Assembly: GCA_900317565.1 (NCBI GenBank)
Contig: ONHI01000011.1
Coordinates: 1 to 45,564, forward strand
Source: an uncultured Eubacteriales bacterium
Lineage (GTDB): Bacteria > Bacillota > Clostridia > Christensenellales > Aristaeellaceae
Reading direction: 5' to 3'
DNA: 45,564 nucleotides
The notes below the pieces were generated by a model. It made no database searches. It saw nothing but the letters and a program-made list of their open reading frames with translations, and was not told the origin of the DNA. This document shows positions 23,247 through 30,050 of the stretch, piece by piece. A program made the translations under genes and the position numbers. The stretch's first letter is position 1; the number at the start of each line of letters is the position of its first letter.

Positions 23247-24539
23247 ATGAAGCCTTATATTGAGATGACCGTGGAGGAGCTGAACCAGGAGCTGACGACC
23301 CTGAAGGCGGAATACCGGCGCAAGCAGGCGCTGGGCATGCACCTGAACATGAGCCGCGGCGTGCCCTGCCAGGACCAGCTGGACCTGTCCATGAAGATGA
23401 TGGACGTGCTGAATTCCAGCTCGGACCTGACGTGCGAGGACGGCACCGACAGCCGCAACTACGGCCAGCTGACCGGCATCGAGGAGGCCCGGGAGCTGCT
23501 GGGCGACATGATGGAGAACAATCCCAAGGACATCATCATCTACGGCAACTCCTCGCTGAACGTGATGTTCGACACGGTCAGCCGCTGCTGGACCCACGGC
23601 GTGATGGGCAACATCCCCTGGTGCCGCCTGCCGGAGGTGAAATTCCTGTGTCCGGTGCCCGGCTATGACCGCCACTTCGCCATCACCGAATATTTCGGCA
23701 TCGGCATGATCCCCGTGCCCATGACCCCCACCGGCCCGGACATGGACATGGTGGAAAAGCTGGTGCGGGAGGACGAGGCCATCAAGGGCATCTGGTGCGT
23801 GCCCAAGTATTCCAACCCCCAGGGCATCTCCTATTCGGACGAGACGGTGCGCCGCTTTGCCCGGCTGGAGCCCGCCGCGCCGGACTTCCGCATCTTCTGG
23901 GACAACGCCTACGGCATGCACCACCTGTACGACGACCGGCAGGATTACCTGATCGAGATCCTGGCCGAGTGCAAGCGGGCGGGCAACCCGGACATGGTGT
24001 ACAAGTTCTCCTCCACCTCGAAGATCACCTTCCCCGGCAGCGGCATCGCCGCGCTGGCCACCAGCCCCAACAACATGGAGGACTTCCTGGCCCACATGCG
24101 CCGCCAGACCATCGGCCACGACAAGGTGAACCAGCTGCGCCACGTGCGCTTCTTCGGCAACATCCACGGCATGGTGGAGCACATGCGCAAGCACGCCGAC
24201 ATCCTCCGGCCCAAGTTCGAGGCCGTGGAGGACGCGCTGGAGCGCGACCTGGGCGGGCTGGGCGTCGGCACCTGGACCAAGCCCCTGGGCGGCTATTTCA
24301 TCATGTTCGATTCGCTGCCCGGCTGCGCCAAGGACATCGTGGCCCGCTGCAAGAAGGCCGGCGTGGTCATGACCCCCGCCGGGGCGACCTGGCCCTACGG
24401 CAAGGACCCCAACGATTCCAACATCCGCATCGCGCCCTCCTTCCCCAGCCTGGCGGACCTGCAGAACGCCGTGGACATATTCACCCTCAGCGTGCGCATC
24501 TCCAGCGCGAAGAAGCTGCTGGCGGAGAAGCAGGCGTAA
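23247..24539 (+). CDS. Aspartate-type aminotransferase (PLP-dependent, class I-like, PF12897 group)
   Basis: 430-residue PLP enzyme of the fold-type I aminotransferases, probably exchanging amino groups between aspartate and 2-oxoglutarate. Marks in order: ELNQELTTLKAEYRRKQALG with LNMSRGVPCQDQLDLS at the N-terminus, SRNYGQLTGIEEARELLGD near residue 75, YGNSSLNVMFDTVSRC (cofactor phosphate region), NPQGISYS, FWDNAYGMHHL (Asp contacting the PLP ring nitrogen), and the Schiff-base lysine Lys259 in KFSSTSKITFPGSG. The ATG has GAAAGGA upstream; an in-frame extension to 23073 is unsupported. Monocistronic: a repeat element begins just after its stop. The assignment to the PF12897 group is from pattern memory. 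Confidence 0.88.
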   Translation: MKPYIEMTVEELNQELTTLKAEYRRKQALGMHLNMSRGVPCQDQLDLSMKMMDVLNSSSDLTCEDGTDSRNYGQLTGIEEARELLGDMMENNPKDIIIYGNSSLNVMFDTVSRCWTHGVMGNIPWCRLPEVKFLCPVPGYDRHFAITEYFGIGMIPVPMTPTGPDMDMVEKLVREDEAIKGIWCVPKYSNPQGISYSDETVRRFARLEPAAPDFRIFWDNAYGMHHLYDDRQDYLIEILAECKRAGNPDMVYKFSSTSKITFPGSGIAALATSPNNMEDFLAHMRRQTIGHDKVNQLRHVRFFGNIHGMVEHMRKHADILRPKFEAVEDALERDLGGLGVGTWTKPLGGYFIMFDSLPGCAKDIVARCKKAGVVMTPAGATWPYGKDPNDSNIRIAPSFPSLADLQNAVDIFTLSVRISSAKKLLAEKQA

Positions 24540-24545
24540 AACAGC

Positions 24546-24613
24546 AGATCCTTCGGCTGCGCTCAGGATGACGGGCGGCGCCGCACCGTCATTCTGTACG
24601 GAGTGAAGAATCC
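24546..24613. repeat. Short imperfect palindromic repeat after the aminotransferase
   Basis: AGATCCTTCGGCTGCGCTCAGGATGAC is opposed by an inverted, diverged arm ending GAGTGAAGAATCC, with a GC-rich centre. It begins within 10 bp of the stop codon. It resembles palindromic units common in gut Clostridia genomes and is not clearly a terminator. Confidence 0.55.
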
Positions 24614-24685
24614 ACTGATTTATACCCCTGTGCCGGTGCAAATCTTAACAATTCCCTTAAAGCTTGATTTAAGGATTCCCGGATA

Positions 24686-24727
24686 AAATCAATCCAGTAC
24701 AGCGAAGAGCGCTGGCTGGATTGATTT
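24686..24727 (+). promoter_or_regulatory. Long two-part hairpin in the leader of the tannase-like gene
   Basis: AAATCAATCCAG (24686-24697) pairs perfectly with CTGGATTGATTT (24716-24727), and inside it CAGCG (24700-24704) pairs with CGCTG (24710-24714). It ends 17 nt before the ATG at 24745, with the GGGAGG ribosome site immediately after the stem. It may be an mRNA leader structure, an attenuator or an operator palindrome. Confidence 0.6.
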
Positions 24728-24744
24728 ATTTGGGAGGGAAATAT

Positions 24745-27036
24745 ATGAAGCGTATACTTGCACTGCTGCTGGCGGCGATCCTGCTGCTGGCCTGCTGCCC
24801 GGCGCTGGCCGAGGACGAGGTCTCGGACAAGGCGGCCATCGAGGCGGCGCTGAACCTGGCGAACAACCCCGATCAGGCCTGGACCTATGATTCCGGCGCG
24901 GACGCCTGGGTGCTGTCCGTGGTAACGGCGGTCACCAGGCCGGTCATCGAAAGCGAGGAGGGCGTGTCGGTGTGCGTGCCCGGGGCCTACGTCACCGGCA
25001 TCGACACCGACGGCGACGGCGCGGCGGACGTCACCGCCCAGACCGCCGAAGGGACCGTGTACGGCGGCCTGGTGATCGATTACACCGCTGAGGTCACCAG
25101 CACCAACGGCCAGACCTACACCGCGGCCACGGCCCCGGTGATCCTGAACACCGGCGCGGCGGGCTACGGCAATTCCACCAGCACCGCCGCGGCGACCACC
25201 TACGCCGCCGAGGGCTACATCAACGTGGCCTGCGGCAACCGCGGCAAGCAGGACAGCTACACCGATGCAAACGGAAACACCGTCTACACCGGCGACGCGC
25301 CCTCCTGCCTGGCGGACCAGAAGGCGGCCACCCGCTACGTGAAGTACAACATACTGCTGGGCAACCTGCCGGGCAGCGTGGATTACTGGGTCTCCACCGG
25401 CGGCAGCGGCGGCGGCGCCCACGCGGCGATGTTCGCGGCCACCTCGAACAACCCGGATTTCTACGACTACCAGATCGAGGTCGGCGCGGTGGGCGTCTAC
25501 AGGAACACCGACGGCAGCTACTGCACCACGGTCACCATCGACGGCGAGGAGGTCGAGCTGTCCGACGGCGCGTGGGGCTGCGTGGCCTACAGCGCCATCA
25601 CATCGCTGTACGAGGCGGACATGGCGCTGGCCATGGAATACACGCTGAACCCCGATTTCAACTATAACACCGACTTCCAGCAGGCGCTGGCGGCCTGTCT
25701 GTCCGCGGAGTACATGGACTACATCAACGCCCAGGACCTGAGCGTGGCGGAAGCGGCGGTGGGCTTCGACCTGGACGGCGACGGGGCGCTCGCGAGCACC
25801 GTGGCGCTGACCATCGAATACGACGCGGAGAAGTACGCCGACACCAACGGCTACGGCGGCAGCTACCTGGAGCTGTACCTGGCGGAGCTGACGGAGAACC
25901 TCCAGTGGTACGTGGACAGCCTGGGCTACGCCGAGGGCTGGACCTGGTTCGACGCGGAGGGCAACGCGCTGTCCGACGAGGCCGTGGCCGCCATGACCGA
26001 CGCGGACCGGGCACAGGCCTTCATCGAGGGCCGCTATGCCAAGGGCGCCACCGGCAGGGGCGGCATGGGCCCCAGCGGCATGAACGGCAGGGCTGACTTC
26101 GGCGGCGGTCGCGGCGGCTTCGGCGGCGGCATGGGCGAGATGCCCGATTTCGAGGGCGGCTTCCCCGGCAACATGGGCGAGATGCCCGACCGCGAAGGCG
26201 GCTTCCCCGGCGGCGACATGGGCGATATGCCCGACCGCGAGGGCGGCTTCCCCGGCGGCGACATGGGCGGCGAGCGCGGCTTCGACAACGCCGGCATCGC
26301 CGAAAACAGCACGGGCGACGAGATGGCCGTGGGCAACCCGGACGCGGGCACGACCCAGGCGGCGGGCAGCAGCACCGATTCCAAGAACTACGCCGACTAC
26401 GACGCGCTGCTGGCGGCCTACGCCGCGGACATCGCTGAGCTGGAGGCGGGCGACGCCTACGGCAACAACCCCGTGGATCTGTACAATCCGCTGAAGTACA
26501 TCGGCGCGGAGGGCACCGAGGACCCCGCCTGGCTGCGGATCGTGTGCGGCGCGGTGGAGGGCGACATCTCCATGTTCAATTCGCTGAATTTGCAGCTGGC
26601 CGCGCTGGACGCCGGCATCGACGCCACCATCGAATGGCAGTGGGACGGCGGCCACGTGCCCAGCGAGGTGCTGGGCGAGAGCCTGGCGCTGTGGGTGGAT
26701 AAGATGTACGGCGAGTACGTCAGCGGCGTGGAGACCGTGAAGGCGGCGGCCCGGCCCCAGACCGAAAACGGCACGGCCGAAGCGCCCACCGGCACGGACC
26801 TGTCCGGCTGGGTCAGCCTCGGCGACGACGGCAGCGTGTCCTTCACCCTGGCGGACGGCATGGCCTACCGCACCAGCGGCGCCAGCAAGGCCGTCCCCGG
26901 CTTCGACGTGATCGACTACGGCCAGGAGGACTACGTGTTCGGCGACAGCGACACCGACGCCCGCCACTGGAGCGAATGGGTGCTGAAGGCGCTGGATGAG
27001 AACCGGGAGACGCTGGAGGGGCTGTTCAATCAATAG
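24745..27036 (+). CDS. Secreted tannase/feruloyl-esterase-like alpha/beta hydrolase with internal Gly/Met/Pro repeat
   Basis: 763 residues with signal peptide MKRILALLLAAILLLACCPALA (a Cys also allows lipid anchoring). The segment YINVACGNRGKQD, then DQKAATRYVKYNI, resembles subtype-B bacterial tannases. The nucleophile elbow is STGGSGGGAH with Ser221. Late in the chain, GAVEGDISMFNS (Asp607) and WQWDGGHVPSEVLGESLALW (His637) fit the rest of a Ser-Asp-His triad. Residues of about 433-515, inside the presumed lid, are low-complexity GGF/GGM/PDREGGFPG repeats. Such enzymes hydrolyse galloyl or hydroxycinnamoyl esters of plant polyphenols outside the cell. The exact substrate is unknown. The start has GGGAGGG upstream; an upstream in-frame ATG at 24721 falls inside the leader hairpin. 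Confidence 0.75.
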   Translation: MKRILALLLAAILLLACCPALAEDEVSDKAAIEAALNLANNPDQAWTYDSGADAWVLSVVTAVTRPVIESEEGVSVCVPGAYVTGIDTDGDGAADVTAQTAEGTVYGGLVIDYTAEVTSTNGQTYTAATAPVILNTGAAGYGNSTSTAAATTYAAEGYINVACGNRGKQDSYTDANGNTVYTGDAPSCLADQKAATRYVKYNILLGNLPGSVDYWVSTGGSGGGAHAAMFAATSNNPDFYDYQIEVGAVGVYRNTDGSYCTTVTIDGEEVELSDGAWGCVAYSAITSLYEADMALAMEYTLNPDFNYNTDFQQALAACLSAEYMDYINAQDLSVAEAAVGFDLDGDGALASTVALTIEYDAEKYADTNGYGGSYLELYLAELTENLQWYVDSLGYAEGWTWFDAEGNALSDEAVAAMTDADRAQAFIEGRYAKGATGRGGMGPSGMNGRADFGGGRGGFGGGMGEMPDFEGGFPGNMGEMPDREGGFPGGDMGDMPDREGGFPGGDMGGERGFDNAGIAENSTGDEMAVGNPDAGTTQAAGSSTDSKNYADYDALLAAYAADIAELEAGDAYGNNPVDLYNPLKYIGAEGTEDPAWLRIVCGAVEGDISMFNSLNLQLAALDAGIDATIEWQWDGGHVPSEVLGESLALWVDKMYGEYVSGVETVKAAARPQTENGTAEAPTGTDLSGWVSLGDDGSVSFTLADGMAYRTSGASKAVPGFDVIDYGQEDYVFGDSDTDARHWSEWVLKALDENRETLEGLFNQ
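26131..26262 (+). repeat. In-frame tandem repeat within the esterase gene
   Basis: Three consecutive units of 42, 45 and 45 bp encode MGEMPDFEGGFPGN, MGEMPDREGGFPGGD and MGDMPDREGGFPGGD. The last two units differ at very few bases, indicating recent duplication. All units keep the frame. Confidence 0.9.
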
Positions 27037-27064
27037 TCAGAGATCAAAGGGGATACATTCGCAC

Positions 27065-27094
27065 TTGCCACAGGCCCCCGGCGCGTGTTATACT
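27065..27094 (+). promoter_or_regulatory. Promoter of the MntA-HepT pair
   Basis: TTGCCA (27065-27070), 18-bp spacer, TATACT (27089-27094), 23 bp before the start codon. Confidence 0.6.
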
Positions 27095-27117
27095 GTGGGT
27101 GGAGGGAGGTGTAAACA

Positions 27118-27399
27118 TTGCCCACTGTGGAAATGATCAGAAGCGTGGTGGATGGCCTGAAGGCGACCTACGCGCTGCGCACAGTCAACATCTTCGGCTC
27201 CTATGCGGAAGGCCGCGTCACGCCTCAAAGCGACTTGGACCTGTTGGTGGAGTTCGATAAGCCCGCCGTTTCGCTGATCCAGCTGAACGCGTTGAAATAT
27301 GATCTGGAGGACGCGCTGGGCCTGCCCGTGGACGTGATTCACGCTCCATTGCCCGCCGGCAGCATGATACAGCCTCAGAAGGTGGTGCGTGTTCTGTGA
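27118..27399 (+). CDS. MntA-type nucleotidyltransferase antitoxin
   Basis: 93-residue minimal nucleotidyltransferase. The family motif GSX10DXD is exact: Gly27-Ser28, ten residues, Asp39-Leu-Asp41. In studied pairs MntA neutralises HepT by attaching AMP to a tyrosine of the toxin. The start is TTG at 27118, supported by GGAGGG/GGAGG 6 to 12 nt upstream; no ATG fits. The stop overlaps the GTG of the HEPN gene by 4 nt. It is preceded by its own promoter and the pair is followed by a terminator, so it is a self-contained unit. Confidence 0.9.
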   Translation: MPTVEMIRSVVDGLKATYALRTVNIFGSYAEGRVTPQSDLDLLVEFDKPAVSLIQLNALKYDLEDALGLPVDVIHAPLPAGSMIQPQKVVRVL

Positions 27400-27737
27400 C
27401 TTCGAGGGACAGCCAGATACTGACGAAAATCCTGTCTGAAATCGCTGTTGCCGGGCAGCTGCTTGATGGCGTCTCCATGGAGAACTTCGTCAGCGACGAG
27501 CGCACAGCCCGCGCCATCAGCATGACGCTGATCAACATTGGCGAACTGGTCAAGAACCTGACGCCCGAGCTGAAACAGGCGCACCCGGACATTCCCTGGC
27601 GGGCAATATCAGGAATGCGGGACATAACCGCCCATAAATACCAGACGCTGCGCAAAGAGGACGTTTACAGCACGTGTGTGGACGACCTGCCTGCCTTTGA
27701 AAGGCAACTGCGACAGCTGACGCAAGAAGATAACTGA
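27396..27737 (+). CDS. HepT-like HEPN-domain toxin
   Basis: 113-residue HEPN protein (DUF86 group), a helical RNase toxin. The catalytic and target motif RX4HXY is present as RDITAHKY: Arg75, His80 and Tyr82, the last being the expected AMPylation site. LINIGELVKNL and the preceding DERTARAISM are typical of the family. The start is GTG at 27396 inside the antitoxin stop (GTGA), indicating translational coupling. A strong terminator follows immediately. Confidence 0.9.
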   Translation: MTSRDSQILTKILSEIAVAGQLLDGVSMENFVSDERTARAISMTLINIGELVKNLTPELKQAHPDIPWRAISGMRDITAHKYQTLRKEDVYSTCVDDLPAFERQLRQLTQEDN

Positions 27738-27742
27738 ATTAT

Positions 27743-27774
27743 ACCGCTTCTCTGTTTCCGGAGAAGCGGTTTTT
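27743..27774 (+). terminator. Terminator of the MntA-HepT operon
   Basis: ACCGCTTCTC (27743-27752) pairs with GAGAAGCGGT (27761-27770) around an 8-nt loop and is followed by TTTT. It begins 5 nt after the HepT stop. Confidence 0.88.
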
Positions 27775-28330
27775 GATGGCGGATCACAATAGTAGAGACA
27801 ATGACCGATAAGGACTTTATAATCGGCATTACAATTCGCCACAGCTTTTTCCCTAAATAGAAATGATGTCAACTGTGTGCTGGCAAGGGTCCCCCTCTCC
27901 GCCCTTCGGGCACCTCTCCCCCTCACGGGCGCGAGGCAAGAAGACAGCGGCGGTACCTACTCTTGGCTCGTCCCCTTACGGGGTGAGGCAAGAAGAATGG
28001 GGCGGTCCCTACTCTTGGCTCGTCCCCGTGAGGGGGAGAGCTGGCAGCCGCAGGCTGACTGAGAGGGGCCTCATCAATTGACGTCATTGCCCCAAGTGGA
28101 AGTCCCTGTCCGTGTTTCCAATTGCCTTTCGATCCGGAGCATCACCTTCAACTGAGGAAACAACCAAGCCCAACCCCTCCTTCAGAGGCAGGGCATCCAC
28201 GCGCCCCGGCGGCATGCTGGCCCGAACCATTTGATAGAGGCAGCTCGACCGCGATGTGGGCGAGCGCCGATAATCCGGTTCGGAAAGCATGCCGCCGAGG
28301 CGCAGGTCAACTGATCCCGCACAAAATGCA
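27775..28330. other. Gene-free stretch between HepT terminator and the HPr-like gene terminator
   Basis: About 555 bp. The middle is the compound repeat 27886-28071. The segment 28084-28330 has an open minus frame of 93 codons with no ribosome site and no recognisable family, so I do not call it a gene; it could be decayed coding sequence. Confidence 0.6.
27886..28071. repeat. Compound palindromic repeat with a 52-bp tandem duplication
   Basis: CTCTCCCCCTCACGGG (27914-27929) is mirrored by CCCGTGAGGGGGAGAG (28025-28040). Between them a unit starting GGCGGTACCTACTCTTGGC (27949) recurs 52 bp on as GGCGGTCCCTACTCTTGGC (28001). Outer ends carry GGTCCCCCTCTC and an inverted-like GAGAGGGGCC. No coding capacity. 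The style matches palindromic units of gut Clostridia. Confidence 0.75.
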
Positions 28331-28362
28331 AATCGCCCCTGCCGATTCCGGCAGGGGCGATT
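28331..28362 (-). terminator. Terminator-like hairpin after the HPr-like gene
   Basis: Perfect 14-bp stem AATCGCCCCTGCCG (28331-28344)/complement (28349-28362) with a 4-nt loop, 16 bp after the stop of the minus-strand gene. The following minus-strand sequence TTTGCATTTT is only partly a T-tract. Confidence 0.7.
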
Positions 28363-28378
28363 CACCCTTCAGACAGTC

Positions 28379-28639
28379 TTACGCGCACTTCGCGTTGACG
28401 TGGCCCAGGTTCATGAAGAAGTTGACCATGTAGCCCTCGTCGGCGCGGTCCATGCAGAACAGCTCGTACTCGTCGCCGTGGTCCTGGCACAGCTGGCCGA
28501 TGGCCACGTAGCGGGAGAGCACGCTCTTCAGGTTGAACTCCTCCCGACCGTCGGTGGAGCGCAGCAGCACGTCGCCGCGGCAGCGGTTCACCGCCTCAAT
28601 CAGACTATCTATATCCTTTGCATTCTTCAGAAGCATCAT
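28379..28639 (-). CDS. Small HPr-like protein lacking the phosphorylatable histidine
   Basis: 86 residues. The order helix (DIDSLIEAVNRC), strand (GDVLLRST), then EEFNLKSVLSRYVAIGQL, strand (YELFCMD), helix (EGYMVNFFMNLG) resembles the HPr fold of the phosphotransferase system, with NLKSVLS matching the KS-containing second helix. At the place of the GLHTRP motif it has DIDSLIE, so no active-site His is visible. A role as carrier is therefore unlikely; a regulatory or orphan function is possible. The ATG at 28639 (or the next codon) has AAGGAT upstream. It is divergent from a PucR-type regulator with a 9-bp palindrome in the shared region. The family call is tentative; the gene itself is likely real. 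Confidence 0.65.
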   Translation of the reverse strand: MMLLKNAKDIDSLIEAVNRCRGDVLLRSTDGREEFNLKSVLSRYVAIGQLCQDHGDEYELFCMDRADEGYMVNFFMNLGHVNAKCA

Positions 28640-28662
28640 AATATCGCATCCTTTCTGCGTGT

Positions 28663-28686
28663 CGTGTACCGTTCCCGCGGTACACG
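28663..28686. promoter_or_regulatory. Palindromic operator or leader hairpin in the divergent region
   Basis: CGTGTACCG (28663-28671) and CGGTACACG (28678-28686) form a perfect 9-bp inverted repeat with 6 bp between. On the minus strand it directly follows a TATAAT (28691-28696), so it covers the expected start of the HPr-like transcript. The neighbouring PucR-type regulator is an obvious candidate binder. Confidence 0.55.
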
Positions 28687-28706
28687 AATTATTATAGCCA
28701 ATGTGC

Positions 28707-28735
28707 TTGATTTTGCACGATGCTGCGGGTATAAT
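28707..28735 (+). promoter_or_regulatory. Promoter of the PucR-type regulator
   Basis: TTGATT (28707-28712), 17-bp spacer, perfect TATAAT (28730-28735). It overlaps the upstream part of the divergent minus-strand promoter. Confidence 0.65.
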
Positions 28736-28803
28736 ATTCACAAAGGCTTTTGTGCTGCCAGCACAGCAACGGTATTCCATTTCGCGCATAGGGAGGCAAT
28801 TTC

Positions 28804-29997
28804 GTGGACCTGCAGGCCTTTTTGGACGATTTCATGAACAAGGACGACCTGGACCTGCTGGTCCGGGACGCGGGGCAGCTGTTTGCCTGCCCGGTGATGG
28901 TGGTGGACATGGCCTTCCACGCCATCGCGTGGCACTGCCCGGCGGGCTTCGAGGACGCGCCGCTGACCTCGTCCATCGAGCGGGGCAGCCTCTCCTACGA
29001 GACGGGCAGCTTCCTGGCGGGCAGCGACGCCCAGGCCCGCTTCGTCACCCTGCCGGACAGCCCCCACCGGCGGCGCTTTTCGCTGCTGGTGACCGGCGGT
29101 GCGCCGGTGGGCTACCTGATCCTGGTGGACGTAGACGACCGGCTGGAGCGGGAGGAGCCGCGGCTGTTCCAGGCGGTGGAATCGGCGCTGGCCAAACAGC
29201 TGATGCTGGAGACGGGCCGGGGCGGTAGCATGCAGACCCCGGAGGAATCGGTGCTGCAGCACCTGCTGGAGGGCCGCTTCACCGACGAGGCGCTCTTCGA
29301 GCTGCAAATCGCCGGGGCGGGGCTGAAATACCTGGCTCCGCGGCGCATCGCGCTGGTGAACCTGGAGCTGTACCGGGGCACGAACTGGTCGGAGAACGCG
29401 CTGCGCAGCACGATCCTGGACTACTTCCCCATGTCCAAGCCCATGGTGCACGACGGCGGCGTGGTGTTCTTTCTGAACAGCGACCCGGACATGGGCCTGT
29501 TCCGCAACCTGGCGGACCAGTTCAACCTGCGGGTGGCCATCTCCGCGCCCATCGGCAGGCTGTTCAACCTGCCCACGGTCTACGGCGACACCCGGGCGCT
29601 GCTGGAGGCGCTGCTGCCCCGCATGCCCCACCCCTTCGCGGTGCTGGCGGAGCCCTACCGGGGCTGGATGATGCTGCGCCGGCTGGCGGAGACGCCGGAG
29701 CTGGCGCTGCCCGCGGTGCGCGCGCTGGGTGAGCATGACCGGGCGGAGGGCACGCTGTACTGCCTGACGCTGTACACCTACCTGGCCTGTCACCACTCGC
29801 TGCAGGAGGCCTGCGCCCGGCTGTACACCCACCGCAACACGGTGCTCTACAGGATGCGCAAGCTGCGGGAGGACTTCGACATTCCCCTGGACGATCCCGC
29901 CCAGCACCTGGCGCTGCTGGCCTCCGCCGGGATGCAGCTGGTGGCGCTGGGCCAGGAGGACGGGCTCATGCCGGAGTACGCCCGGGAGGAGGCATAG
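28804..29997 (+). CDS. PucR/CdaR-type transcriptional regulator
   Basis: 397 residues. The C-terminus (about 320-380) is the PucR-type helix-turn-helix HTH_30: ACHHSLQEACARLYTHRNTV followed by LYRMRKLREDFDIPLDDP. The N-terminal 100 residues look like a small-molecule sensor (VMVVDMAFHAIAWHCP), and the middle a GGDEF-like CdaR region without active-site motifs. It probably responds to a metabolite and controls its own gene and the divergent HPr-like gene. The start is GTG at 28804, supported by AGGGAGG 7 nt upstream. The gene ends at a strong terminator. Confidence 0.88.
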   Translation: MDLQAFLDDFMNKDDLDLLVRDAGQLFACPVMVVDMAFHAIAWHCPAGFEDAPLTSSIERGSLSYETGSFLAGSDAQARFVTLPDSPHRRRFSLLVTGGAPVGYLILVDVDDRLEREEPRLFQAVESALAKQLMLETGRGGSMQTPEESVLQHLLEGRFTDEALFELQIAGAGLKYLAPRRIALVNLELYRGTNWSENALRSTILDYFPMSKPMVHDGGVVFFLNSDPDMGLFRNLADQFNLRVAISAPIGRLFNLPTVYGDTRALLEALLPRMPHPFAVLAEPYRGWMMLRRLAETPELALPAVRALGEHDRAEGTLYCLTLYTYLACHHSLQEACARLYTHRNTVLYRMRKLREDFDIPLDDPAQHLALLASAGMQLVALGQEDGLMPEYAREEA

Positions 29998-30008
29998 CCA
30001 TATACAGC

Positions 30009-30050
30009 GCGACGCTTCGCCGGAACCGGCGAAGCGTCGCTGTTTTTTTT
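30009..30050 (+). terminator. Terminator of the PucR-type regulator
   Basis: A 15-bp GC-rich stem (30009-30023 with 30026-30040) followed by TGTTTTTTTT. It sits between convergent genes; the T-run reaches the stop codon of the GH5 gene on the other strand. Confidence 0.92.

Noticed and set aside
28084..28365. 93-codon minus-strand frame
   Set aside because: It starts inside the hairpin at 28331-28362, has no ribosome site and matches no family I know; at most decayed sequence.
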